This document shows positions 7,927 through 16,318 of a stretch of 64,000 bases of DNA, one piece after another. Positions within the stretch are counted from its first letter, which is position 1; each line of letters opens with the position of its first letter. The position numbers and the translations under genes are program-made. The stretch covers positions 310,001 through 374,000 of the forward strand of contig NZ_BBZJ01000012.1 of assembly GCF_001417775.1 (NCBI RefSeq), given 5' to 3'. The notes beneath the pieces were generated by a model that did not search any database, was not told the origin of the DNA, and worked only from the letters and a program-made list of their open reading frames with translations. This DNA comes from Streptomyces sp. TP-A0356. Lineage in GTDB: Bacteria > Actinomycetota > Actinomycetes > Streptomycetales > Streptomycetaceae.

Positions 7927-9312
7927 TCAGCGGGTCACCCGCAGCGAGTCCAGAACACGGCCGGTCGCGTCGTTGCCGCCGGCCTGGCGTACCTGTACGT
8001 ACACCTGGGGATCGGCGGCACCGTCGGCCGGAGTGAGGGCGGCCTCCGCGACGGAGCCCTTGCCGCCGGCGCAGTCGTTCCAGGTGCGTATCCGTCCCTG
8101 CCAGGCCGTGCCCCGGTATGCGCGGCTGCCCTCGTAGTGACAGCCGGCATGGTCGAGCGCGCGCACCTTGGCGCTGAGGTCCCCGTGCTCGCTCAGCCCG
8201 ATGAACGCGCCGTTCACCTCGGTGCCGAGGTCCTGCCAGCGCGCCAGGCCGTCGGCGACGGCCAGGGCGGGTTCATGGCCGTCGGGCAGGCCCAGCGCCT
8301 TCGGGTTCCAGCCCGCCTCGCGCAACTGACGGCCCCAGGACGCGGGCACGGCGGCCTGGATCCGCCCGGTGGCGTCCTGGACCCTGACGTCCGCCGCGGC
8401 GCCGGGCTGGCGGAGCACCAGCGTGGTGGCGGCCGCGGCCGTGCCGGCGACGGCGACGGCGGCCACGGCGAGCACCAGGGTCCCCCGACGGCGCCGCGGC
8501 TTCCCGGGGGCCGACGCCAAGGGCGCTTCCGCGAGCCGGTCGAGCGTGTCGGCGAGGGCCTCGGCGGTCGGCCAGCGGCGGTCACGATCCGGTTCCATGG
8601 CCCGCAGCAGCACCCGCCGCACCTCGGGCGGCAGGCCGGGACGGAGCCGGTCGGGGCGCTCGACCTTGCCGGGCGGGGCCGGGATCGTACCGGTGACGAG
8701 GTGATAGCCGAGGGCGCCGAGGCTGTAGACGTCGGCGCGCGCGTCGATGCCCGTGCCCGGTTCGGTCTGCTCGGGCGGCGCGTACCCGGCGGAGCCCGCG
8801 GCCATGGTCAGCCCGGAGGCCTGGGCCAGGCTCTTGGCCAGGCCCAGGTCGGCGAGCAGCAGCCGGGTGGAGCCGTCGGGCGCGCTCCGCAGCAGGACGT
8901 TGGACGGCTTGATGTCCCGGTGGACGATCCCGGCGTCGTGCAGGGCGGCCGCGGCGCGTGCGGCGAGAGCGGTCAGGCGCAGGGCCTCGGCCACGGGGAG
9001 CGGACCGTCGGCGAGCCGGTCGGCGAGGGTGCCGCCGTCGGCGTACTCCATGACGAAGTAGGGCCTGCCGTCAGGGAGCTCACCGATGTCGTAGACCTGG
9101 ACCACCCGGCTGGAGCCGGCCCGGCGCAGCAGGCGTGCCTCGGACAGGAAGCGCTCCCGGATGTCCAGCCGGTCGGCCCAGTTCTCGGCGAGCACCTTCA
9201 CGGCGACGGGGGCTTCCAGGACGTCGTCGTGGGCGAGCCAGACGACGCCGAAGGCGCCGCCGCCCAGGCGTCGTTCCAGGCGGTAGCGGTCGATCCGCTC
9301 CAGGGACTGCAT
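7927..9312 (-). CDS. Membrane Ser/Thr protein kinase with extracytoplasmic domain
   Basis: 461 residues. The kinase domain (about 10-265) shows the glycine loop GGGAFG, Lys39 in VAVKVL, HRDIKPSN with catalytic Asp133, and DLG at 155-157 in place of the canonical DFG. A basic stretch (KPRRRR) and one membrane helix near 285-305 precede an outer domain of about 155 residues with two cysteines, not a PASTA repeat. It phosphorylates intracellular targets in response to an unknown outside signal. The start codon lies only 46 nt from the divergent sigma factor gene, so the two may share regulation. Confidence 0.88.
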   Translation of the reverse strand: MQSLERIDRYRLERRLGGGAFGVVWLAHDDVLEAPVAVKVLAENWADRLDIRERFLSEARLLRRAGSSRVVQVYDIGELPDGRPYFVMEYADGGTLADRLADGPLPVAEALRLTALAARAAAALHDAGIVHRDIKPSNVLLRSAPDGSTRLLLADLGLAKSLAQASGLTMAAGSAGYAPPEQTEPGTGIDARADVYSLGALGYHLVTGTIPAPPGKVERPDRLRPGLPPEVRRVLLRAMEPDRDRRWPTAEALADTLDRLAEAPLASAPGKPRRRRGTLVLAVAAVAVAGTAAAATTLVLRQPGAAADVRVQDATGRIQAAVPASWGRQLREAGWNPKALGLPDGHEPALAVADGLARWQDLGTEVNGAFIGLSEHGDLSAKVRALDHAGCHYEGSRAYRGTAWQGRIRTWNDCAGGKGSVAEAALTPADGAADPQVYVQVRQAGGNDATGRVLDSLRVTR

Positions 9313-9358
9313 GCGACTATCATGCCTGGTATCAGATCGGCATCGAGGGGAGCACCCA

Positions 9359-9910
9359 GTGGGGGATGCCGCGGACACCGAGGAACTCGCTCGGCGCGCG
9401 GCGGCGGGTGACGGGGCGGCTCTGGACGGCCTGCTCCAGCGCATCCGGCCCGAGGTGGTACGGCGTTGCGGACGGTTCCTGCCCTGCCGGGAGGACGCCG
9501 AGGAGGCGGCGCAGGACGTGCTGTTGCAGGTGGCGCGGAGGATCACCACGTTCCAGGGCCGCAGCCGCTTCAGTACCTGGCTGTACACGGTCGTCGCCAA
9601 CTGCGCCCGGCAGAAGTACCGGGAGCTGAAGCGGCGGGCCGTCGAACAGCCGGCGCCGATCGACGCGGCACAGCACGTGGATCCCCGGACCACCAGCGTG
9701 ATCGCCGGGTCCCGTGTCGACCTGCTGGAGGCCCTGGAGCGGTTGGAGCGCGAACACCCGCATCTGGTGGCGCCGTTGGTCTACCGGGACATCTGCCAGC
9801 TGGAGTACGCGGAGGCCGCCGAGCGCGTAGGCGTCCCGCTGGGCACGCTGAAGTCCCGGCTGCACGAGGCACGCAAACAGGTCAGGCCCTGGCTGACCGG
9901 CACCGTGTGA
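9359..9910 (+). CDS. ECF-type RNA polymerase sigma factor
   Basis: 183 residues. Sigma region 2 spans about 10-85, including EEAAQDVLLQVARR and the promoter-melting segment SRFSTWLYTVVANCAR. Region 4 follows (EYAEAAERVGVPLGTLKSRL), with a helix-turn-helix. GTG 9359 is chosen because GAGGGGAG precedes it; an ATG at 9311 in the same frame would overlap the divergent kinase start and has no ribosome binding site. No anti-sigma gene is adjacent, but a divergent receptor kinase is, so phosphorylation-based control is possible; this is inference. Confidence 0.88.
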   Translation: MGDAADTEELARRAAAGDGAALDGLLQRIRPEVVRRCGRFLPCREDAEEAAQDVLLQVARRITTFQGRSRFSTWLYTVVANCARQKYRELKRRAVEQPAPIDAAQHVDPRTTSVIAGSRVDLLEALERLEREHPHLVAPLVYRDICQLEYAEAAERVGVPLGTLKSRLHEARKQVRPWLTGTV

Positions 9911-9929
9911 GGAGGCCGGATCGCCCGCG

Positions 9930-9962
9930 CAGGGGCGGTACGAACGCCGTGTACCGCCCCTG
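9930..9962. terminator. Bidirectional terminator between convergent genes
   Basis: CAGGGGCGGTAC at 9930-9941 and GTACCGCCCCTG at 9951-9962 form a perfect 12-bp stem with a 9-nt loop. It lies between the sigma factor stop and the aldo/keto reductase stop, serving both directions. Confidence 0.75.
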
Positions 9963-9980
9963 TCGTGCACTCGGGCTGCG

Positions 9981-10949
9981 TCAGTGGCCGCTGATGGCGT
10001 GCGGCCGGTACGGCTCCTCCAGCAGCTCGACGTCCTTGTCGGTGAGTTCGACGTCGAGCGCCGCGACCGCGTCGTCGATGTGCTGCGGCTTGGTGACGCC
10101 GACGATGGGCGCGGCCACGGTGCTGTGCCGCAGCAGCCAGGCGAGGGCGACCTGGGCGCGCGGGACGCCCCGCCGGGCGGCGACCGATGCCACCGCCTCG
10201 ACGACGGCCCGGTCCCCCTCCTGGTAGAGCCCCTTGCCGTACTCGTCGATGCGGCTGCGCTCGGTGGTCTCGTCCCAGTCCCGGGTCAGGCGCCCGCGGG
10301 CGAGCGGGCTCCAGGGCAGGACACCGACGCCCTGGTCCGCGCACAGGGGCAGCATCTCGCGCTCCTCCTCACGGTAGAGGAGGTTGTAGTGGTTCTGCAT
10401 GGAGACGAACCGCGTCCAGCCGTTCAGACGGGCCGTGTACTGGGCCTTGGATAACTGCCAGGCGTACATCGAACTCGCCCCGATGTAACGGGCCTTGCCC
10501 GCCTTGACCACGTCGTGCAGCGCCTCCATCGTCTCCTCGATCGGAGTGAGGGGGTCCCAGCGGTGGATCTGGTAGAGGTCGACGTAGTCGGTGCCGAGGC
10601 GGCGCAGGCTGTGGTCGATCTCCGCCATGATCGCCTTGCGGGACAGGCCGCCGCCGCTGGGTCCCGGCCGCATCCGGCCGTGCACCTTCGTCGCCAGCAC
10701 GATGTCGTCGCGGCTGGCGTATTCGGCCAGTGCCCGGCCGACGATCTCCTCGCTCGTGCCGTCCGAATAGACGTTGGCGGTGTCGAAGAAGGTGATGCCG
10801 GCGTCGAGTGCCCGGCGGATCAGCGGCCGGGACGCCTCCTCGTCGAGGCTCCAGGGTGAACGGCCGCGCTCGGGTATGCCGAAGCTCATACAGCCCAGGC
10901 AGATCCGGGACACCTCAAGACCCGTGGAACCGAGCTTCACGTACTCCAT
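9981..10949 (-). CDS. Aldo/keto reductase
   Basis: 322 residues with an (alpha/beta)8 barrel. The catalytic set is visible: FDTANVYSDGTSE with Asp and Tyr, Lys in LATKVHG, and His in YQIHRWD. The C-terminal NADPH-binding region includes PIVGVTKPQHIDDAV. It resembles the YhdN/IolS group that reduces aldehydes or keto compounds with NADPH. ATG 10949 follows AGGAG at a proper distance. It stands alone, and physiological substrate cannot be deduced. Confidence 0.88.
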   Translation of the reverse strand: MEYVKLGSTGLEVSRICLGCMSFGIPERGRSPWSLDEEASRPLIRRALDAGITFFDTANVYSDGTSEEIVGRALAEYASRDDIVLATKVHGRMRPGPSGGGLSRKAIMAEIDHSLRRLGTDYVDLYQIHRWDPLTPIEETMEALHDVVKAGKARYIGASSMYAWQLSKAQYTARLNGWTRFVSMQNHYNLLYREEEREMLPLCADQGVGVLPWSPLARGRLTRDWDETTERSRIDEYGKGLYQEGDRAVVEAVASVAARRGVPRAQVALAWLLRHSTVAAPIVGVTKPQHIDDAVAALDVELTDKDVELLEEPYRPHAISGH

Positions 10950-11147
10950 GCCACTCCTGCTTTCCCTCGGGGTGGGGCCGGGCGCCGGTGACCGTCCGGG
11001 CACGACCCCTCATGGGCCCGCGCCGTGGCGCCGGCGCCCCCGACGACGTGTTCCCTTCCCACCCTGACCGCCACGAAGCCCGGATGCCGCGGCTCCGGAA
11101 CCTGCCTCCGCCCCCGGAATCCGCCTCCGCGTCCGGAACCCGCCTCA

Positions 11148-11221
11148 GCGTCCGTACGCGCACCGCGCACGCGTCCGTACGCGCACCGCGCACGCGTCCG
11201 TACGCGCACCGCGCACGCGTC
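11148..11221. repeat. Tandem repeat, 23-bp unit, 3.2 copies
   Basis: Three identical copies of a 23-bp unit beginning GCGTCCGTACGCGCACC occupy 11148-11170, 11171-11193 and 11194-11216, followed by a 5-nt partial copy. The unit contains the palindrome CGTACG. The array abuts the broken end of the SDR remnant, so it probably expanded after, or took part in, the loss of that gene. The rest of 10950-11432 holds no other gene I recognise. Confidence 0.9.
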
Positions 11222-11229
11222 GGCCGCGC

Positions 11230-11313
11230 CCGGCTCCACCGCGATTCCCCGTCCCCCGCGTTCCGCGTCGCCCCTGCGACCAGTGCGACCTGGCCCTCCA
11301 GCGGTCCCGGCAT
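11230..11313 (-). pseudogene. 5' remnant of a short-chain dehydrogenase gene
   Basis: The minus strand has GGAGGT, then ATG at 11313 and a typical SDR N-terminus, MPGPLEGQVALVAGATRNAG. Within a run of Gs the frame is lost; the neighbouring frame continues GRGIAVEPGAA, which matches the next SDR stretch (usually GRGIAVELGAAGA). Similarity ends at the tandem repeats. Only about 28 codons survive. The intact ribosome binding site and start show it was a real gene of which the front end remains. An unrelated open frame reads through the region and should not be annotated. Confidence 0.6.
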
Positions 11314-11432
11314 GTCCGACCTCCGCGCTCGTAGAACTCGTGGCAACCGTCCACGGGGAGCGTCCCGCGGAAGCCGGACATCCTCTGTCGCCTCTTCACG
11401 CCGGCGCTCCGGCACTCCGGCGCGCCGTCGGC

Positions 11433-12065
11433 TCAGTGGCCGCGCGCGATCCACTCGTCGAGGTGGGGTGCCTCGGCGCCGATGGTCGTGGTCTCGCCGT
11501 GGCCGGTGCGGACCACCGTCTCGGGCGGGAGGGTCAGCAGCCGGTTGCGGATCGACTCGATGAGCGTCGGGAAGTCCGAGTACGAGCGCCCGGTGGCCCC
11601 CGGGCCACCCTTGAACAGGGTGTCCCCGGTGAAGACCGTGCCGAGCCCCGGGTCGTAGAGGCAGACCGCGCCGGGGGCGTGGCCCGGGGTGTGCAGGACC
11701 GTCAGATCGGTACCGGCCGTCTCGATCACCTGCCCGTCGGCCAGCCAGTGGTCGGGCAGGCGGTCGGGGTGGGTCATCTTCCACAGCGGCAGGTCGTCGG
11801 GGTGGAGCCAGATCGTGGCGCCGGTCCGCTCGGCGAGGGCGGGGGCGGCGTCGATGTGGTCGTTGTGAGCGTGTGTGCACACGATGGCGCGCAGCCGCCG
11901 CCCACCGACGGCCTCGGCGATCGCTTCGGCGTCGTGGGCGGCGTCGATGACGACGGCCTCGTGGTCGTCACCGACGATCCACACGTTGTTGTCGACGTCC
12001 CATGTGCCGCCGTCGAGGGAGAAGGTACCGGAGGTGACCAGGTGGTCGATGCGCGCGGTCATCAC
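11433..12065 (-). CDS. MBL-fold hydrolase paired with mycothiol-dependent dehydrogenase
   Basis: 210 residues. Metallo-beta-lactamase metal motifs are complete: [21 protein letters not shown] and TGHGETT. The start overlaps the stop of the upstream dehydrogenase by 4 nt (ATGA), so translation is coupled. In mycobacteria the homologous pair is Rv2259 (mscR) and Rv2260. The dehydrogenase makes S-formylmycothiol, and this hydrolase is the likely enzyme that releases formate and regenerates mycothiol. The activity is inferred from context and fold (glyoxalase II-like). ATG 12065 and ATG 12062 are both possible starts. Confidence 0.85.
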   Translation of the reverse strand: MMTARIDHLVTSGTFSLDGGTWDVDNNVWIVGDDHEAVVIDAAHDAEAIAEAVGGRRLRAIVCTHAHNDHIDAAPALAERTGATIWLHPDDLPLWKMTHPDRLPDHWLADGQVIETAGTDLTVLHTPGHAPGAVCLYDPGLGTVFTGDTLFKGGPGATGRSYSDFPTLIESIRNRLLTLPPETVVRTGHGETTTIGAEAPHLDEWIARGH

Positions 12066-13150
12066 AGCACCACCACCGAGCGCAGCACGTCACCGCGGTG
12101 CATCCGCTCGAAGGCCTTCTCGACCTCGTCGAGGGCGATGGTCTCGGTGACGAACTTCTCCAGCGGCAGGCGGCCCTGCAGGTGCAGGTCGACGAGCATC
12201 GGGAAGTCGCGGGAGGGCAGACAGTCCCCGTACCAGGACGACTTGAGGGCACCGCCGCGCGCGAAGACGTCGAGGAGCGGCAGTTCCAGCTTCATCTCGG
12301 GGGTTGGGACACCGACGAGGACGACGGTGCCGGCCAGGTCACGGGCGTAGAAGGCCTGCTTGTACGTCTCCGGGCGGCCGACCGCCTCGATGACGACGTC
12401 GGCGCCGAAGCCCCCGGTCAGCTCGCGGATCGCCTCCACCGGGTCGGTCTCGCCGGAGTTGACGGTGTGGGTCGCACCCAGCTCCTTGGCGATGGCCAGC
12501 TTGCGGTCGTCGATGTCCACCGCGATGATCTTCACCGCGCCCGCCAGGTAGGACCCGGCGATCGCCGCATCGCCCACTCCCCCGCAGCCGATGACGGCCA
12601 CCGAGTCGCCCCGGCCGACGTTCCCGGTGTTGATGGCCGCGCCGAGGCCCGCCATCACGCCGCAGCCGAGCAGGCCCGCCACGGCCGGGGAGACGGACGG
12701 GTCGACCTTGGTGCACTGTCCGGCCGCGACCAGCGTCTTCTCCGCGAAGGCGCCGATTCCGAGGGCCGGCGTCAGCTCCTGGCCGGTGGCGGCCAGGGTC
12801 ATCTTCTGCGTGGCGTTGTGGGTGGCGAAGCAGTACCAGGGACGGCCGCGTCGGCAGGCGCGGCACTGGCCGCACACCGCCCGCCAGTTGAGGATCACGA
12901 AGTCGCCGGGGGCGACCTCCTCGACGCCCTCGCCGACCGACTCCACGATCCCGGCCGCCTCATGGCCGAGCAGGAACGGGAAGTCGTCGGTGATGGCGCC
13001 CTGTTTGTAGTGCAGATCCGTGTGGCACACACCACAGGCCTGGATGCGCACCACCGCCTCGCCGGGGCCCGGATCCGGTACGACGATCGTCTCGACCCGA
13101 ACCGGCTCGTCCTTGCCAGGGGCGATCACGCCGCGTACTTCCTGCGCCAT
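12062..13150 (-). CDS. mscR: S-(hydroxymethyl)mycothiol dehydrogenase
   Basis: 362 residues of the zinc-dependent alcohol dehydrogenase family. The catalytic zinc motif [12 protein letters not shown] and the structural-zinc cluster [15 protein letters not shown] are present, as are a GHEAAGIV motif and the nucleotide-binding glycine pattern [12 protein letters not shown] with an acidic VDIDDRK for NAD. The sequence closely matches the mycothiol-dependent formaldehyde dehydrogenase family, which oxidises the formaldehyde-mycothiol adduct and also reduces S-nitrosomycothiol. The downstream MBL hydrolase is coupled by a 4-nt overlap. The divergent ABC exporter gene begins 221 nt away. Confidence 0.9.
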   Translation of the reverse strand: MAQEVRGVIAPGKDEPVRVETIVVPDPGPGEAVVRIQACGVCHTDLHYKQGAITDDFPFLLGHEAAGIVESVGEGVEEVAPGDFVILNWRAVCGQCRACRRGRPWYCFATHNATQKMTLAATGQELTPALGIGAFAEKTLVAAGQCTKVDPSVSPAVAGLLGCGVMAGLGAAINTGNVGRGDSVAVIGCGGVGDAAIAGSYLAGAVKIIAVDIDDRKLAIAKELGATHTVNSGETDPVEAIRELTGGFGADVVIEAVGRPETYKQAFYARDLAGTVVLVGVPTPEMKLELPLLDVFARGGALKSSWYGDCLPSRDFPMLVDLHLQGRLPLEKFVTETIALDEVEKAFERMHRGDVLRSVVVL

Positions 13151-13371
13151 GGTGCTGCTGCCTTCCGTCGCTGGGTGTGGGCGCCTCACGCGCCCGGTGC
13201 GGGCCACTGCGGTCCGCACCCATGATCCTTGCGCGGCAGGCACGTCTTCTGCACGCATCCCGCGCGGCGGAATGACCTCGGCCGGACGTTCGGGCGCGCG
13301 CGAGGGCACGCGGGGGACGTCTCATCACGCGGCGGACGTAGGCTGAACGCCCCTACCCCGCAAGGAATGCC

Positions 13372-15126
13372 GTGAGCATCGCAGAGACGCAAGCCGTGCC
13401 GCCCGCTTGGCGGCTGCTCCTCGGATACGTACGACCGCACCGGGGGGCGCTGTTCGCGGGCGCGCTCCTGGCGCTGGCCACCGGTGCCACCGGCCTGCTG
13501 CTGCCGCTGGTGGCGCGTGGGCTCATCGACGATCTGGCACACGACCGGCCCATCACCCGTGCCCTGCTCGGCATGTCGGGGCTGGTGGTCGCCAACGCGG
13601 CGGTGGGCGCGCTGGGTTCGTACGTGCTGCGGCGCACCGCCGAGTCGGTCGTGCTCGGTGCGCGGCGCGCCCTGTCGTCGTATCTGCTGCGCCTGCGGAT
13701 ATCCGCCGTGGACCGCACCGAGCCCGGCGATCTGATGGCCCGTGTCACCTCCGACACCACGCTGCTGCGGGAGGTCACCACCGACTCGCTGGTCGGCCTC
13801 GGCACCGGCGGGCTGACCCTGGTGGCGACGGTGGTGATGATGGGCCTGGTCGACCCGGTGCTGCTGGGCGTCACGGTCGCCGTGATCCTGGGTGCGGGCA
13901 CCGTGCTGGGGGTGATCGTGCCGCGCATCAACCGGGCGAGCCGGCGGGCCCAGGACGCCGTCGGAGTGATGGGGGCCTCCCTGGAACGGGTCCTCGGCGC
14001 GTTGCGCACGGTCAAGGCGTCGGGTGCGGAGCACCGCGAGGAGGAGGGCGTCCACGCGGCGGCCGAGGAGTCGTGGCGGCAGAGCGTACGGGCCGCGAAG
14101 TGGTCGGCGGCCGCGGGCAACACGGCGGGGCTCGCGATGCAGATCGCCTTCATCACCGTGCTTGCGGTGGGCGGTGCCCGGGTCGCGACCGGTGCCATCG
14201 ACGTGGGCACGCTGGTCGCGTTCCTGCTCTACGTCTTCTATCTCATGTCGCCCGTCCAGCAGCTGGTCGGCGCGGTCACGCAGTATCAGACCGGCGCGGC
14301 GGCGCTCGCCCGTATCCAGGAGGCGCTGCGGCTGCCCGCCGAGCCGTCCGCCCGGCCCGCCCCGCTGCCGTCGCCCGGCGCGCAGCCGGCCGCGCTCGCC
14401 TTCCAGGACGTGCGCTTCCGGTACGCGGACGACCTGCCGTATGTGCACCACGGGGTGACCTTCTCGGTGCCGGCGCGGGGCATGACCGCGTTCGTGGGTC
14501 CCTCGGGTGCGGGCAAGACGACCGTGTTCTCGCTGATCGAGCGGTTCTACGACCCCGAGTCGGGCACCATCACGCTCGACGGCCGCGACGTGGCCGAGTG
14601 GGAGCTGCCCCACCTGAGATCGGCCATCGGCTATGTGGAGCAGGACGCGCCGGTGCTCTCCGGCTCCCTGCGCGACAACCTGCTCCTGGGCAACCCGGAG
14701 GCCGACGCCACCGAGGTGGAGCGTGTGGTCAAGACGACGCGGCTCGACGGTCTGGTGGAGCGGCTTCCCCAGGGCCTCGACACGCTGGTCGGGCATCGCG
14801 GGACCAGGTTGTCGGGCGGCGAACGCCAGCGTGTCGCGATCGCCCGAGCGTTGCTGCGCCGCCCGCGTCTGCTGCTGCTCGACGAGGCGACCTCGCAGCT
14901 CGACGCGGTCAACGAGGCGGCGCTGCGGGACACGGTCGCGGATGTCGCCCGGTCGACGACGGTCCTGGTGGTCGCGCACCGGCTGTCGACCGTGACGATG
15001 GCGGACCGGATCGTGGTGATGGACGCGGGCCGCGTGCGCGCGGTCGGCACGCACCGTGAACTGGTCACCGCGGACCCGCTCTACGCCGAACTCGCCGCGA
15101 CGCAGTTCCTCGCCACGGCCGACTGA
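13372..15126 (+). CDS. ABC exporter half-transporter (permease fused to ATPase)
   Basis: 584 residues: six membrane helices (about 15-310) followed by a nucleotide-binding domain. Walker A is [10 protein letters not shown], the signature is LSGGERQR, Walker B is LLLLDEATS and the H-loop His is in VVAHRLS. Half-size exporters work as homodimers to extrude drugs, lipids or peptides. The GTG start follows AAGGA by 5 nt. The remnant of a MarR repressor lies immediately downstream on the opposite strand, suggesting that a MarR/exporter pair has lost its regulator. Substrate unknown. Confidence 0.9.
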   Translation: MSIAETQAVPPAWRLLLGYVRPHRGALFAGALLALATGATGLLLPLVARGLIDDLAHDRPITRALLGMSGLVVANAAVGALGSYVLRRTAESVVLGARRALSSYLLRLRISAVDRTEPGDLMARVTSDTTLLREVTTDSLVGLGTGGLTLVATVVMMGLVDPVLLGVTVAVILGAGTVLGVIVPRINRASRRAQDAVGVMGASLERVLGALRTVKASGAEHREEEGVHAAAEESWRQSVRAAKWSAAAGNTAGLAMQIAFITVLAVGGARVATGAIDVGTLVAFLLYVFYLMSPVQQLVGAVTQYQTGAAALARIQEALRLPAEPSARPAPLPSPGAQPAALAFQDVRFRYADDLPYVHHGVTFSVPARGMTAFVGPSGAGKTTVFSLIERFYDPESGTITLDGRDVAEWELPHLRSAIGYVEQDAPVLSGSLRDNLLLGNPEADATEVERVVKTTRLDGLVERLPQGLDTLVGHRGTRLSGGERQRVAIARALLRRPRLLLLDEATSQLDAVNEAALRDTVADVARSTTVLVVAHRLSTVTMADRIVVMDAGRVRAVGTHRELVTADPLYAELAATQFLATAD

Positions 15127-15139
15127 AGCCCGGTCCGGT

Positions 15140-15540
15140 TCAGGAGGACTCGGTGCGGGCCGCGGGGATCTCCGGGACGGCGTCGTCGTCGACGGCGTGG
15201 GCGAGGAAGTCGTCGACCGTGCGGGGGAACAGGGTGGCCGGCTGCCGGAGGTCCTCGGGCGACGACGCGGCCAGGGCCGCCTGCATGCCAGGGACACCGG
15301 CGTCGCGGATACGGTCGATGGCCTCCTGGCCCGAGGGAGTGAGTTCGATGCGCCGGGCGCGGCGGTCGTCGGGTCGGGCACCCGGGTGACATAGCCGGCC
15401 TTCTGCAGCTGCTGCACCTGCCGGGTGACATGTGAGGCCTCGACTCCGAGCCGGTTGGCCGGCTCCCCCGGGCGCAGCGGCTCGGAGTCGGCGATCTGGC
15501 GCAGCAGCGGCCGACTCGAGTGACTTTCCCGCCGCCCCGG
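15140..15540 (-). pseudogene. MarR-family regulator, 5'-truncated and frameshifted
   Basis: Read on the minus strand, one frame gives LLRQIADSEPLRPGEPANRL then SHVTRQVQQLQKAGYVTRVP, the winged helix-turn-helix of a MarR protein. Just after VPDP the frame is lost. The third frame continues DDRRARRIELTPSGQEAIDR to a proper C-terminus ending at TGA 15140-15142. One missing base after GACCC (near 15366-15370) explains the break, in the wing of the DNA-binding domain. No start codon or N-terminal dimerisation helix remains before about 15540. The protein cannot be made intact. Confidence 0.8.
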
Positions 15541-15577
15541 CCGCCGCCCGCCACCCCGGCCGCCCGCCGCCCGTGCG

Positions 15578-16318
15578 TCAGGCGGCCGGACGGGCCCAGC
15601 CGTGGTCGCGCAACGGGCCTACGGCGTAACCCCGTTGCGCGCAGGTGTCGAGGATGCGGGGTACGGCGCCCAGGGCCGAGCGCCAGGCGCCGGGCGCGGA
15701 GGTGCAGTCCGAGTCGTGGAGCAGGATGGTACCGCCGCCGTCCAGATCCGCCGTGACGGTGCGATGGACGGAGTCCGGGGTCGCACGGGCGGTCCAGTCC
15801 TCGCCCCAGCAGGTCCACAGCACCGGGGTGAGGCCGAGGCGGCGGGCGGCCAGGTGGGCGGCGGTCGACATGACGCCGTAGGGAGGCCTGAAGAGCCGCG
15901 GCTGCCGTCCGGTGATGGCGGCGACGGTGTCCCGGGCGCGGGCGAAGTCGTCGTACGTGGCGCGCGGACCGCGCAGCAGCAGCGGGCGGTGCAGCCAGCC
16001 GTGGATGCCGATCTCGTGGCCCGCGGCGGCGATCTCGCGGACCAGGCCGGGCGAGCGGTGCGCTTCGCTGCCCAGCACGAAGAAGGTGGCGTGCACTCCG
16101 CGGTCCGCGAGCAGCCGCAGGAACAGCGGGGTGGACAGGGGGTCGGGCCCGTCGTCGAAGGTGAGGGCCACATGGTCGGCGCGGCCCCGGCCCGAGAGGC
16201 GGGGCATCACACGGTTGCGCAGCGGACCGAAGGTGGAGACGACGGGCGCGGCGTGGGCGGCGGCGAGGGCGGGCAGCGCGGCCCTGGCGGCCGTGCGGAG
16301 CAGTTGTGCGGTGGTCAC
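15578..16318 (-). CDS. Polysaccharide deacetylase (NodB fold)
   Basis: 246 residues, GTG start overlapping the upstream glycosyltransferase stop by 4 nt. All NodB motifs are present: TFDDGPD, HEIGIHGWLHRP (metal His pair), RPPYG, and LLHDSD. Carbohydrate esterase family 4 enzymes remove N- or O-acetyl groups from polysaccharides or glycolipids. There is no clear signal peptide, only a short hydrophobic N-terminal patch. Coupling to an MGDG-synthase-like glycosyltransferase suggests it deacetylates the glycolipid that partner makes, though this is inference. The pair is probably repressed by the divergent BlaI protein. Confidence 0.85.
   Translation of the reverse strand: MTTAQLLRTAARAALPALAAAHAAPVVSTFGPLRNRVMPRLSGRGRADHVALTFDDGPDPLSTPLFLRLLADRGVHATFFVLGSEAHRSPGLVREIAAAGHEIGIHGWLHRPLLLRGPRATYDDFARARDTVAAITGRQPRLFRPPYGVMSTAAHLAARRLGLTPVLWTCWGEDWTARATPDSVHRTVTADLDGGGTILLHDSDCTSAPGAWRSALGAVPRILDTCAQRGYAVGPLRDHGWARPAA

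Noticed and set aside
11148..11221. CRISPR-like array
   Set aside because: Units are directly adjacent with no unique spacers and no cas genes are near. The same applies to 55394-55530.
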